Shown: piece after piece, positions 34,981 to 43,500 of the stretch
Layout of the letters: each line of letters begins with the position of its first letter
Position numbering within the stretch: position 1 is the stretch's first letter
Source: Sphingobacterium micropteri
GTDB lineage: Bacteria > Bacteroidota > Bacteroidia > Sphingobacteriales > Sphingobacteriaceae
Direction: 5' to 3'
Assembly (NCBI RefSeq): GCF_014692515.1
Contig: NZ_JACOIK010000004.1
Span: forward strand, 1-64,000
Length of the DNA stretch: 64,000 nt
Translations under genes and position numbers: made by a program
The notes under the pieces: generated by a model
Told to the model about the DNA's origin: nothing
Seen by the model: the letters and a program-made list of their open reading frames with translations, nothing else
The model's database searches: none

Positions 34981-35595
34981 ATGTACATACCAAAAATTAA
35001 CACATTAGAGGATATTGCCGACATCCTTGCTTTTATTGATCGATTTAGTTTCGGTATATTGATTAGTATTAACCAAAACCGAGTGATCGGTACTCATATC
35101 CCAATTCTTTCAAATAAGGATCCTAATAAATTGAAGCTTCACACGCATATTGCGCTTGCTAATAACCAGTGGAAAGAAATTGAGGGGCAGGAAGTTCTGG
35201 TAATTTTCAGTGAACCCCACGCTTATATTTCTCCTACCAACTATTTAAAAGAGGAAAGTGTACCAACGTGGAATTATATGGCCGTCCATATTTATGGGAA
35301 TGTATCCATACTATATCAACCTAACCAGATTTCGGACGTCATGCAACGGACTATGACCAAATATGAACCTGAGTATTATGAAAAGTGGTTAAAACTACCT
35401 GATGATTTTAAGGACAAAATGTTAAAGGGTATTGTCACTTTTGAGATAGATGTCACGGAAATACAGGCCAAGGCTAAGCTTAGTCAAAATAAAAGCCAAA
35501 AAGAGATAGATAATATTATTGAAGACCTAAACGATAGCCAAATCCCAACCGATTCACTATTAGCGGAGTATATGAACCACTATTCAAAGAAATAA
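34981..35595 (+). CDS. PaiB/FMN-binding negative regulator family protein
   Basis: A 204-aa protein of the PaiB family: MYIPKIN start, GILISINQNRVIGTHIP, then the conserved HIALANNQWKEI, FSEPHAYISPTNY, VPTWNYMAVHIYGNV and LKGIVTFEIDVTEIQAKAKLSQNK segments. Family members have a flavin-reductase split-barrel fold and repress genes in Bacillus; in Bacteroidota the role is unclear. Full length. Confidence 0.85.
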   Translation: MYIPKINTLEDIADILAFIDRFSFGILISINQNRVIGTHIPILSNKDPNKLKLHTHIALANNQWKEIEGQEVLVIFSEPHAYISPTNYLKEESVPTWNYMAVHIYGNVSILYQPNQISDVMQRTMTKYEPEYYEKWLKLPDDFKDKMLKGIVTFEIDVTEIQAKAKLSQNKSQKEIDNIIEDLNDSQIPTDSLLAEYMNHYSKK

Positions 35596-35735
35596 TGCAG
35601 GTATAACAAGAGTTAGATACAGCGTAGCTATATTTTACGACTATAAAGATGAAACCTTTATAGAAGTGGTGATTAAATGGCGAGCCGACGAATAATTAAT
35701 TCAAGAATTCGAACGATTGTTTTTATTCCGCTACC
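35596..35735. other. Intergenic region with eroded HTH gene start
   Basis: The missing N-terminus of the XRE pseudogene at 35736 would lie here, but it is out of frame and unreadable. Confidence 0.3.
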
Positions 35736-35954
35736 GTCCCGGTACCTTCTATCGAGGCCGCCAAAAAACTGGCTAAGATTTTGGATACTACGGTCGGCTA
35801 CTTACTGGGAGAAAACGAACAGGCTGACCTATTTAAAGACCCCGCTATGTTAAAAAGGTTTCAGGATATTGCAACACTGCCCGAAAAGGAAAAGGAATGC
35901 CTGCTCACTACCGTTGATCACTTTATTAAGGCAAGTAAGATTTCTTTGATGTAA
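35736..35954 (+). pseudogene. XRE-family regulator, C-terminal relic
   Basis: A frame without a start reads SIEAAKKLAKILDTTVGYLL, the last helix of an XRE HTH domain, then ADLFKDPAMLKRF and LPEKEKECLLTTVDHFIKASKI. The typical 30-residue first half of the HTH is missing. It ends at a terminator shared with the Imm26 gene. Confidence 0.7.
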
Positions 35955-35956
35955 AA

Positions 35957-35979
35957 AAGCCCGGACTAGCCGGGCTTTT
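35957..35979. terminator. Bidirectional terminator AAGCCCGG-ACTAG-CCGGGCTT
   Basis: A perfect 8-base stem with a five-base loop, with A-runs before and T-runs after, between the convergent XRE relic and the Imm26 gene. Confidence 0.85.
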
Positions 35980-35984
35980 GCTCT

Positions 35985-36509
35985 TTATTCAAATTCGGGA
36001 TAATTAATAGGGTATTTGTTCTCCTTTAAAAGTTCTATAATTCCTAAAGGGTTCATTACTATTCCTATGTATGCTTTTCGGTTTTCTCCTTCTAATTTCC
36101 CTACATCTTTAGAAGGCTTATTAACGTTCCACACATACCAATTTCGCGATACCCTGATTGGTTCTTCCCCGACCTTTGAGCCGTAATCATTCGTATCTCT
36201 AAATAATATCTGCGATGTGTTGCCGACTTCTGCTGTATTTCCAATGCTTTCCCAAAGGTTCATTTTCAAACCCAGCTTTGTTACACAATGGGCGTAAAAC
36301 TGCACTTCTCCACTTACGATCTCTGATAAATCGGGATTGACATCGATTGGATGTTTTTTTGTAAAAGCCCTGATTACATCGCTGTTCAGCTGGGTAAGGT
36401 CGCTAACGACATATTGAAAATACTTCTTGCTATTCTCGTCTATCTTAACAGAAAAGACATCGCCTAATTTTGTGTTTGCTCTTGCCATTATTTGATACCG
36501 AATTGCCAC
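35985..36509 (-). CDS. Imm26-type immunity protein
   Basis: A 174-aa protein with KLGDVFSVKIDENSKKYFQYVV, QLNSDVIRAF and a late NWYVWNVNKP segment, as in immunity protein 26 family members. It lies 38 bases downstream of the Rhs toxin end on the same strand, the standard place for the cognate immunity gene, and should bind and block the GIY-YIG tip. Downstream is the shared terminator. Confidence 0.75.
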   Translation of the reverse strand: MAIRYQIMARANTKLGDVFSVKIDENSKKYFQYVVSDLTQLNSDVIRAFTKKHPIDVNPDLSEIVSGEVQFYAHCVTKLGLKMNLWESIGNTAEVGNTSQILFRDTNDYGSKVGEEPIRVSRNWYVWNVNKPSKDVGKLEGENRKAYIGIVMNPLGIIELLKENKYPINYPEFE

Positions 36510-36547
36510 CAGTTTTTTGGTGCGATTGAATTAACCTTATTTAAAAG

Positions 36548-37232
36548 TTATCCACCATTCCTGACCAGACCATATTGATTGATTAATGTTTGCTCCCAAA
36601 TTCGGGATTGTGTCTTGGACAGTCCAGCTGCTCCGTTTATTACACGATAATCTAACAATGACCTCGCTGTTTCTGAATTTAAATGCTCCCCAAACCTTAC
36701 TGTGGCGTCCCTACCTGTAATCCCTATATATTTAACATTACCAGCAGCATCCAAACCTTCATATACCAAGTGGGTTCCTTTAACTACCCCCTTAGCGGCA
36801 AGCCGTCCCATCACTTTCCCCATCAACCAACCCATTGTCCTTGTTCCAGCGGTTGCTCCAATAAAGTACGTTTCTGGATAGACCGCTGTTAAAGCTTCTG
36901 AGGCCATTGGCCCTGGCTTATACCAAAATCCAGGTTCGACCCGTTGTCCTCTCTCAAAATTATAAGCTACAAATGATGCATGTTCAAAATGAAGCGCGTC
37001 ATATTCGTTGCCTCCTGAAGACCTGACATAATCATACTCGCCAGTTGCATAGTTATACCGGTACTCATTGGGAGGAAGCGACAAACCCACGTACTTTTCA
37101 GCCAGCGGATCCACCACGTTCCATCTCCCTATCTCCGCATCATACAGCCTCGCGCCGTAACGATACTGCGCGCCCAGCTCGTCCTGTATCTCCTTACCAT
37201 TGTAAAGATACTTATTGATACCCGAAGTTACA
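36548..37232 (-). pseudogene. Rhs-family toxin, C-terminal part with a GIY-YIG-like tip
   Basis: The frame enters in the Rhs core ([40 protein letters not shown]) and continues through a variable linker to [26 protein letters not shown] and [10 protein letters not shown], a GIY-YIG nuclease layout. The preceding several thousand bases of Rhs repeats are missing; the frame stops at an IS66 relic at 37233. The tip may be silent or serve as a donor for recombination into another Rhs gene. Confidence 0.7.
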
Positions 37233-37376
37233 AGAGCCTTGGCTTTAAGACCGGTTGCCCTGGGCCGGAAAAACTACCTCTTCGCAGGTAGCCATGAAGC
37301 AGCACAACGGTCGGCGATGATCTATTCCTTCTTCGCTATCTGCAAGAAGCATGAGGTCAACCCGTTCAAAATGGGA
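37233..37376 (+). mobile_element. IS66 transposase C-terminal relic
   Basis: On the plus strand the frame reads [20 protein letters not shown] and then AMIYSFFAICKKHEVNPF, the conserved end of the IS66 TnpC. It is about 48 codons long, has no start, and joins the Rhs fragment on one side and the duplicated segment on the other. It probably mediated the rearrangement. Confidence 0.75.
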
Positions 37377-37404
37377 AATAAGAATACACCAAAATTGGCA
37401 ACCA

Positions 37405-37690
37405 AAAAATTTCCTGTTATAGGAGACTATTAGAGATCAGAATTTGCATTCATAACTAATTGACACCTCGCTACCAAAAAATTAATCTTTATAGAAAGAC
37501 GTGATGAGAAACTATACGGCATTTTATGATGATACGACAATGGAAGTAAATTTTGATATAGCTGACAATCACGCATTAAGTTTTGCTGGAAGGCATATCG
37601 ACCTTCATAACAATTTTGATTTGATAAATTTCGAATATAACGTAGCTGAAAGAGAAATTAAACTACATTGGAAAAAATCATCCGGCTATT
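37405..37690. repeat. Segmental duplication, copy B
   Basis: Matches 29431-29717. It opens with the last codons of a WapI gene (FPVIGDY) fused to the IS66 relic frame. Confidence 0.85.
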
Positions 37691-37722
37691 ACGTTTCGTT
37701 TTGTGCCACTATAAGAGATTAA
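37504..37722 (+). pseudogene. Immunity-like gene, copy B (N-terminal half intact)
   Basis: MRNYTAFYDDTTMEVNFDIA, then AGRHIDLHNNFDLINFEYNVAEREIKLHWKK, after which the frame departs from copy A at SSGYYVS and stops. Copy A has the intact C-terminus. The full gene, about 155 codons, can be rebuilt from both. Function unknown, probably immunity. Confidence 0.65.
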
Positions 37723-37905
37723 GAAGCTACCTTGCCGCTTGGAAAAAAAATAGCGCGACATAAAAACTAATCCTTAAAGATTAGTTTATGAGGAAGTAAG
37801 GTCTAGAAAATAAATAGTTGACATAAATAGAGATATAATAAATTTTATTACTATATTTATCGTAGGTTTATATTTATCTTTGCGGCCATTTATGAGATAA
37901 GTTTG

Positions 37906-38238
37906 TCATGAAAAATCAAATCTTTTGTAACTGCGGTTAGCGATATATGTCTCGGCCTTATATCGACTTCCATCAAATTGTTCGAAAATTACTTTTCCCT
38001 TGTTTTCATTTCTCCGAGAAAAGTTGGTCAAAAGAAAATCAGAGGTAAGACCTATTTTATCATTAGAATAATGATCGAGCCGTACGGACTCCCCGATTCT
38101 CCAGTTAGTCCTGTATTTGCTATACTCGCCCATACTCTTTACGTCTATGATAGTATATTCTCCGGAGACTTTCTCGGAGCAGCCTGCCAAAAAGAACATT
38201 GACAAGATGAAAGCCCATACATAAAGGTCATTTCTCAT
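37906..38238 (-). CDS. Small lipoprotein
   Basis: A 110-aa protein with signal peptide MRNDLYVWAFILSMFFLAGC; Cys20 is the lipidation site. The mature part (SGEYTIIDVKSMGEYS, ESVRLDHYSNDKIGLTSDF) is polar and unknown. Isolated on its strand, between the duplicated segment and an IS256 relic. Confidence 0.6.
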   Translation of the reverse strand: MRNDLYVWAFILSMFFLAGCSEKVSGEYTIIDVKSMGEYSKYRTNWRIGESVRLDHYSNDKIGLTSDFLLTNFSRRNENKGKVIFEQFDGSRYKAETYIANRSYKRFDFS

Positions 38239-38281
38239 AATGATCCAATTTTACTACTGGATTTGTATTAACATTTCATGT

Positions 38282-38515
38282 CTATTTCGATGATACAGGG
38301 TCTTCGCTGTCTAATTCCATTGTCTTGCGGTTCAATTCTCCTGAAGCCTTACTCTCCTGCAGGTGGTGGTCCAGCCCACCATCTAACATCGATTCAAATA
38401 AGTGTTTCAGCATAGGGGCAAAAACTCCGTCGGCATAATCCATTTTCTTGCCCTCGTAAAGGCCCTTCATCGCTTCTTATTTGAAGCGCTCAAAATCGAA
38501 TTTGTGGTTATTCAT
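38282..38515 (-). pseudogene. IS256-family transposase N-terminal relic
   Basis: ATG at 38515 gives MNNHKFDFERFK, a TAA, then EAMKGLYEGKKMDYADGVF, MLKHLFESMLDGGLDHHLQE and GELNRK, which matches the start of IS256 transposases (the segment GELDxHLxxxxxxxxNRRNG). After that the frame loses similarity. Broken by the stop and truncated. Confidence 0.6.
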
Positions 38516-38600
38516 GATCTGTGTCTAATATAAAAAGTATTTATACGACAGTCAGTTTACACACTCAAATTTGGCTTAATTTGTCATTGACAAGGCTGGA

Positions 38601-39530
38601 TTATTTAAGCAAATAATCTCTGTTGATGGATTTCACGGTTATTTCAATCTCTCGTTTAACGTATATATCTCTAAATTTCACTAGACTATCTAAGCTTTCG
38701 TCCTCTGGATGCGGAAGAATAGCGTGATACACATATTCCTGACCTGTTAATCTATATCTTACTTTTACTGCCAATAATTTTATGTCTTCAGTTTCTATAA
38801 TTCCAATATCATCCGGTATATCGACTTTTAATGCATTGGTAAAAACAAATGGAAAATCCTCGTCAATGTCTATTTTTTGAAGTTCGTGAATAATTGCTCC
38901 GTATGTAGCATTCTTTAATCCTTTTTTACTAAACAACAAGCGGTATCCAATTTTGCTAAAAGCAATTAGGTATGCAGACTTTAACAGAGCACTTTTATTT
39001 ATCTGATGAGTATAGTTAATTTTAAAATTCATTTTTAAACCGTCCCAATTCCGAAATACCCCTCGACTCTCAAGCAGTTTTACCGTCCGTTCAGGCAATC
39101 CTATTTTTATTTTGGCACCTTCTCCGTCAATCCTACCTACCAATTTACCGCTAACTTTACCCTCCAAAATATCAGGGACAGAGAACTTAGCTTCAATAGG
39201 CTCTACACCACGCTTAAAGTTTTGATATTTGAAAAAATTAAAAATCTTTTTATCCTTCGTATAACCATCACTGTTGTTATATTCCTTGTCTGTTAAAACT
39301 AGTGGCTTACCTTTCAGACTATTCTGGGGCACATGCTCAATTGTGAGTTTATGTATATCCTTTTTATGATACGCTCGAAGCGACAAAGGGCATATATACA
39401 TATTTTCAAAATCGATGATATTTCCCTTCGCATCTAAATGTGTCAGTCGAAACACCTCCATTGTTTGAATGAAGTCATGTGAATATCTATCGAAAATTTT
39501 TTGTGCGATATCGGCATTTTTCATGGTCAT
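38601..39530 (-). CDS. HNH-nuclease-like protein, last gene of the ImmA operon
   Basis: A 309-aa protein. C47 in MYICPLSLRAYHKK, E65-H66 in LTIEHVPQNSLKGKPL and N85-N86 in DKEYNNSDGY give the layout of an HNH nuclease of the EHVPxxxLGGK type, but the second Cys of the usual C-x-x-C-N-N is Tyr, so the zinc site is incomplete. The rest (residues 100-309) is beta-rich and unknown. It follows the DUF2806 gene by 15 bases. Confidence 0.55.
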   Translation of the reverse strand: MTMKNADIAQKIFDRYSHDFIQTMEVFRLTHLDAKGNIIDFENMYICPLSLRAYHKKDIHKLTIEHVPQNSLKGKPLVLTDKEYNNSDGYTKDKKIFNFFKYQNFKRGVEPIEAKFSVPDILEGKVSGKLVGRIDGEGAKIKIGLPERTVKLLESRGVFRNWDGLKMNFKINYTHQINKSALLKSAYLIAFSKIGYRLLFSKKGLKNATYGAIIHELQKIDIDEDFPFVFTNALKVDIPDDIGIIETEDIKLLAVKVRYRLTGQEYVYHAILPHPEDESLDSLVKFRDIYVKREIEITVKSINRDYLLK

Positions 39531-39545
39531 TATTTACTCAATTAT

Positions 39546-40586
39546 CTACAATTCCAATAAAGGGGTGGTATGTGTAACACTGTCTGCATTCACCTTTAAA
39601 ATATCGGCATAAACAACATTTATATTATCATTTTTTATCGGCTTGAATATTGATCTAATAAAATCCATTGGCGGAGCTGGTTCAACTAGCGTTAACAATT
39701 CATTCCCCGCAGTACTAAAAACATCAATGGGGAGTGTTACCAGGGGAGTATTTGCTTTTACTTTAACAACGAGCACCTTAGGCCCCGCGATGAAAACTAT
39801 ATCGGCATCTTGGCTTCTTGTATGAATTTGGTAATTAACAAATGTACCCGGTTGTATTAGTCCAATCTCAGTTAATAATGCCCTATCCGCGTATGATATA
39901 TTATGTTCTTCCGAAAGAATTTTATCATCCGAACCCGTGAAAAGAAAATTATTAGATCCTTTTCTTATCGCAAACCGTGCAACCTTATTAAATACCTCTG
40001 CCTCTTTTTGAGATAAATTTCGAAGCAGTTCCAATGTACGCAGAGAATAAGATTTCGGTTGCTTTACTTCTCCAGCCAATATCTTGCCCCATAATGCCTG
40101 CATATTTTCATTAGATACATCTTCTATAATCTTAAAAAAGCGTGATATCCAGTCGACATCGACGGGCTCATCGGTAACAGCATCCTCATCTTTCAGCTGT
40201 TCAGCAGCATATGCTGTTATACTTTCAATATTCAATTGCCTCTTCTGTTCCTGAAAATCAAGTCTTTCTTGAGTCCTAATTGATAACTCTGGATTTGATA
40301 TAGAGCTTTCTTCTGAAAGTAACGCTAACTCTTTTGGAGAAGAAATAGCTATACCTTCTTTATTATATTCAATGCCCCCCGTTGATGAAAAATTTTGCTT
40401 AACAGCGTCGGCCATAATCTTCATTTCCTCAGCTCTTGCTTCCGCTAATTTTTTAATTTCATAGGCTTTTGTGTTTGCGTCTATCTTATCAAAATATGAC
40501 TTAGACAGACGTCCTACAGATTTTGACAAAATATCCAGTAACTTATCCATTGGTAGGACCTTTCCAAGACCTAATATATCGTTCAT
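39546..40586 (-). CDS. DUF2806 domain protein
   Basis: A 346-aa protein. Residues 140-240 hold the conserved DWISRFFKIIEDVSNENMQA, LWGKILAGEVKQPKSYSLRTLELLRNLS core of DUF2806. An N-terminal coiled region (AYEIKKLAEARAEEMKIMAD) precedes it. It is known as a protein of unknown function, often beside toxin-like genes. It sits third in a tight operon. Confidence 0.7.
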   Translation of the reverse strand: MNDILGLGKVLPMDKLLDILSKSVGRLSKSYFDKIDANTKAYEIKKLAEARAEEMKIMADAVKQNFSSTGGIEYNKEGIAISSPKELALLSEESSISNPELSIRTQERLDFQEQKRQLNIESITAYAAEQLKDEDAVTDEPVDVDWISRFFKIIEDVSNENMQALWGKILAGEVKQPKSYSLRTLELLRNLSQKEAEVFNKVARFAIRKGSNNFLFTGSDDKILSEEHNISYADRALLTEIGLIQPGTFVNYQIHTRSQDADIVFIAGPKVLVVKVKANTPLVTLPIDVFSTAGNELLTLVEPAPPMDFIRSIFKPIKNDNINVVYADILKVNADSVTHTTPLLEL

Positions 40587-40601
40587 TGTCGTCGTAATTT
40601 A

Positions 40602-41156
40602 CTAATCCTCGTCCCCCAACTTCAACATCGCATTCGCCAGGCCACGTGCAGAATCATCATACTCCTCATGTGGATAGCCGTGTTTTTCGTTCAGCATAAA
40701 AAACTCACGATATAGGTCAAAAGGATTTTGAGAACCACCTACCCATGTAATTACAATATCTAAAATATCCTTCATCACAGGCTGGAAGGTCATACGGCCA
40801 TCCGATCCACGTACCCCACCACCATCAGACTTACGCTTGCCAAGGTTTAAAAAGATATTTTTCTCATCATAGATAATATCGCGCATCTCCTTATACTCCT
40901 CTCCTTTAGGCAAATGATCCATGAGTAGTCTCCGAATACCTTTGTAATAAAGATTGTATTTTTCTTCTGGGTTATCCAGTTGCTTGCCCACTAACTCACG
41001 AAGCTCGTCGATCTCTTTCAAGTTTCCTGCTTCGCCATCAATAGTGAGTTGTTTGCCTTTCTTTTCATGGGCACGTTGTAGAAGCTCCAATCGCTCAAGA
41101 TCCGCTTGGCTTACCTCCTTCTCCTGTTGAATCTTTTTCTTGTTATTTTCTTCCAT
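40602..41156 (-). CDS. Hypothetical 184-aa protein, second gene of the ImmA operon
   Basis: The N-terminus is a charged coiled coil (KKKIQQEKEVSQADLERLEL). Then EYKEMRDIIYDEKNIFLNLG, a Gly-rich GGGVRGSDGRM and DIVITWVGGSQNPFDLY follow. It starts 13 bases after the ImmA/IrrE gene and ends 15 bases before DUF2806. No known domain. It may be the substrate or partner of the protease. Confidence 0.5.
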   Translation of the reverse strand: MEENNKKKIQQEKEVSQADLERLELLQRAHEKKGKQLTIDGEAGNLKEIDELRELVGKQLDNPEEKYNLYYKGIRRLLMDHLPKGEEYKEMRDIIYDEKNIFLNLGKRKSDGGGVRGSDGRMTFQPVMKDILDIVITWVGGSQNPFDLYREFFMLNEKHGYPHEEYDDSARGLANAMLKLGDED

Positions 41157-41169
41157 ATATTAAAGTTTA

Positions 41170-42363
41170 TTAATTGATTTCGAATACGGCTTTTATTTTT
41201 TCACTCGCTTCTCGGACGGTATCCTCATCCCAAGTGATCGGGTTTAATTTCGATATAGCGGGTTTATAGTCGGGATAGTGTTCCTTAAAGGCTGCGTGGT
41301 AATTCTTATTGTAAAGTTCCTGCTGGTACCACGTATAGAATGAATACACCAGGGACTTGTGAATTTCATTTTCTTTGGCAAATCGCTCAACAATATAGTC
41401 ATTCTTGATATAGGTCTTGATGTAATCAAAATTTGCCCTAGGCATAAAATAGTCCCGTGCAAAGCTGTTGGCTTTCTCTTCGATCAGGAAGAGGTCTTCA
41501 TCGTCGGAAAGGTGATAGCTATTAGTCTTGATTGCATCGTAATCGAACAAGACGTGGTGCAGTTCGTGCAAAAGCGTAAACCAAATAGTCGGATATTTTT
41601 TTTGATTATCCGTTAATACGATACAAGGTTTATCATTGATAATGAATGTGGCTCCTCTTACATGCGTAGTGGTTAAATAGTTTTGAAAGATTACGGTCAC
41701 CCCTACATTATATAACGCTCTACACACTGTATAAAGACCGTTCTTGACGTCTTGCGAATAGGGTTTCATGTTCGCAATGACATCCTTAAGACGTTCCCGG
41801 TCGTACTCATTTGTGTTGTCAATCAACCGAAAGGTCTGATAAGCTGATCGCACCCAGAAATCCTTCATCTTGTCCGAGAACTTACGTTTCGTCCTGCTGT
41901 ATAACGGTGTTACTAATTCTTGTTCAAACTGGCGGATCGAATCATAACCGAAGTAATGTAATACACGATCTACCAATTCATCTATATCGTCTGAATTATC
42001 AAAAAAGCCTAATTTTGTCAACGCCTTAACGTCAAAGTTCTTCATCAGGAACCTCACCTTGCGGGCACGGTCGATAGAAGCGATATTTTCGGCATTTTGG
42101 TTCTTGAGAACCATTTGGATAAAGTCGTCTACATTTATCTCCAGAAATTCGGCAATCTTGACAACATGAATGAGGTTTGGTTGCTTGGCGGTACCATTGA
42201 TGATATCTTCAAATACATCCTTATCAACATTAAGGAGCTTCAATGCTTTGGTCTTGGTAACACCATATTCGGCTATTTTTTCTTCAAAACGGGCTTTTAG
42301 ATCCAGTGACACATCGTCGTTAAAAATGTCTTCAAGTAGCTTATCGATATCTCTATTTTTCAC
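41170..42363 (-). CDS. XRE-HTH and ImmA/IrrE-type metallopeptidase
   Basis: A 397-aa protein. Residues 25-85 resemble an XRE HTH (YGVTKTKALKLLNVDKDVFE, HVVKIAEFLEINVDDF). The peptidase has H266-E-L-H-H270 in FTLLHELHHVLFDY with a downstream Glu in DEDLFLIEEKANSFARDYF, the HExxH...E zinc motif of ImmA/IrrE. Such proteases cut repressors or antitoxins in response to stress or phage. It opens a four-gene operon and faces a palindromic operator and a -7 box. Confidence 0.75.
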   Translation of the reverse strand: MKNRDIDKLLEDIFNDDVSLDLKARFEEKIAEYGVTKTKALKLLNVDKDVFEDIINGTAKQPNLIHVVKIAEFLEINVDDFIQMVLKNQNAENIASIDRARKVRFLMKNFDVKALTKLGFFDNSDDIDELVDRVLHYFGYDSIRQFEQELVTPLYSRTKRKFSDKMKDFWVRSAYQTFRLIDNTNEYDRERLKDVIANMKPYSQDVKNGLYTVCRALYNVGVTVIFQNYLTTTHVRGATFIINDKPCIVLTDNQKKYPTIWFTLLHELHHVLFDYDAIKTNSYHLSDDEDLFLIEEKANSFARDYFMPRANFDYIKTYIKNDYIVERFAKENEIHKSLVYSFYTWYQQELYNKNYHAAFKEHYPDYKPAISKLNPITWDEDTVREASEKIKAVFEIN

Positions 42364-42383
42364 TTTTGAAAGTATTTACCCTT

Positions 42384-42436
42384 CAAATATAGAGATAATT
42401 TATTTATAAATACAAAATAAAGGGTAAATACCCTTT
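42384..42436 (-). promoter_or_regulatory. Promoter and palindromic operator of the ImmA operon
   Basis: On the minus strand TATATTTG (plus CAAATATA, 42384-42391) is a -7 box with TTTG (plus CAAA, 42413-42416) 21 bases upstream. Overlapping the -33 side is AAAGGGTA-AA-TACCCTTT at 42419-42436, a perfect 8-base palindrome, and a further AAGGGTAAATAC half-site lies between promoter and start (about 42372-42383). The XRE part of the first gene is the obvious binder, giving autoregulation. Confidence 0.6.
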
Positions 42437-42455
42437 ATTTAACAAAAAATCATTT

Positions 42456-42809
42456 TTAATCCTCATACTTTATAAACTTTCCACTCCCATAAGTATTAAT
42501 AATTAGTAAGCCCTCATCGCCATATCCGGCGTAGCCATAGTATCCAACAAATGTTATATAAAAGTCAGTGCCCTTAATTTCATACAAATCACCAGGACCA
42601 TCTGTTATCGAAATTTCGTATTTGCCGGCCTTTAACTGATGTGGCGTAAAAATGAAATCTATTTCATTACCGTCTTGATCTAACGTCCCAGCGTCTAATT
42701 CCTGTTTTATATAAACTTCATCTAGTGCGTATTCAGAAGCAACATGGAGCACATCACCATTAAATGATGTCGTTACAAATAATATAAAGATGCATAGTAT
42801 ATTTTTCAT
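42456..42809 (-). CDS. Small secreted protein
   Basis: A 117-aa protein with signal peptide MKNILCIFILFVTTSFNG, then a beta-rich acidic body (SEYALDEVYIKQELDAGTLD, GKYEISITDGPGDLYEI). It starts by an ATGA overlap with the upstream relic. Periplasmic or surface role unknown. Confidence 0.5.
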   Translation of the reverse strand: MKNILCIFILFVTTSFNGDVLHVASEYALDEVYIKQELDAGTLDQDGNEIDFIFTPHQLKAGKYEISITDGPGDLYEIKGTDFYITFVGYYGYAGYGDEGLLIINTYGSGKFIKYED

Positions 42810-42991
42810 AATTTATCTTGATTTAAAATTCTTTTTGTTAGTATATTACCGTAGTCTTCGTTAAAAGCAACTACAGTTTCCAATGTTGTTCGGAACAGAT
42901 ATTTAGCACGTAAATTAACCTCGAGGCTAGTTCCATCTTTTCCGTTTCTATATCTAGGTAAACATGACAGTGATTTAGCGTATGCAAATGC
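42806..42991 (-). pseudogene. 3' relic of an unknown gene
   Basis: A 61-codon frame without a start reads AFAYAKSLSCLPRYRNGKDG, then TSLEVNLRAKYLFRTTLETV and GNILTKRILNQDKL. Its TGA overlaps the ATG of the secreted-protein gene as ATGA, so the two were once in one operon. The gene's 5' part is gone. Confidence 0.4.
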
Positions 42992-43173
42992 TTATCTGCA
43001 TGGATTTCACCAATTTATATTTTTTCTATTTTCTGAATAAAATTACATTTTTTTTGTTCTTTCTAACAGATAAACTCAAAAATAAGCTACACAGGCATGT
43101 TGATAACTTTAAGAACCATTTAACTTTTCGTAGTGAAAAAGCGAGCTGGCAAATATCAATAATAATTCAGTCG

Positions 43174-43416
43174 CTAAATCTGCTCTGTATGTTTTCTGGT
43201 TATTGTTTGGCGGAATAGATCCACCGAAATGATCTCATCAACGCTTATCCCGTAGTACCGCGCTATTTTGACCAAAAGCTCTATAGGCGGCTCGGCCATA
43301 CCATACTCATACTTGGAATAGCGCGTGCGGGTGATACCCAGCTCATCGGCAAGCTGTTGCTGTGACCGCCCCTTCCTTCCGCGCAGATACCTCATATTGT
43401 CAGCCAGATACAACAT
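43174..43416 (-). CDS. XRE-family repressor, divergent from dinB
   Basis: An 80-aa protein starting at the ATG at 43416: NMRYLRGRKGRSQQQLADEL, GITRTRYSKYEYGMAEPPIE and LLVKIARYYGISVDEI form a full HTH domain. The frame extends 35 codons upstream into the promoter region, which I reject. It probably represses itself and the polymerase pair from the palindrome overlapping its start. The gene pair with this regulator recurs in Bacteroidota. Confidence 0.75.
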   Translation of the reverse strand: MLYLADNMRYLRGRKGRSQQQLADELGITRTRYSKYEYGMAEPPIELLVKIARYYGISVDEIISVDLFRQTITRKHTEQI

Positions 43417-43434
43417 TGTTCTAAATTTGAACAA
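43416..43434. promoter_or_regulatory. Palindromic operator TTGTTC-TAAATTT-GAACAA
   Basis: Two perfect 6-base arms separated by seven bases overlap the start of the XRE gene and lie 67 bases before dinB. It is a likely binding site for the XRE repressor. It does not match the usual LexA boxes. Confidence 0.55.
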
Positions 43435-43465
43435 CAAACATACTAATATTTTTAGTATTTCGCGA

Positions 43466-43473
43466 TAACTTTG
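43466..43473 (+). promoter_or_regulatory. Candidate -7 box TAACTTTG before dinB
   Basis: Matches TAnnTTTG, 27 bases before the ATG; AGGAAAG serves as ribosome site at about 43487. The -33 element is not evident, as expected for a regulated promoter. Confidence 0.5.
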
Positions 43474-43500
43474 TATGAAATTTAACAGGAAAGGTATAGC

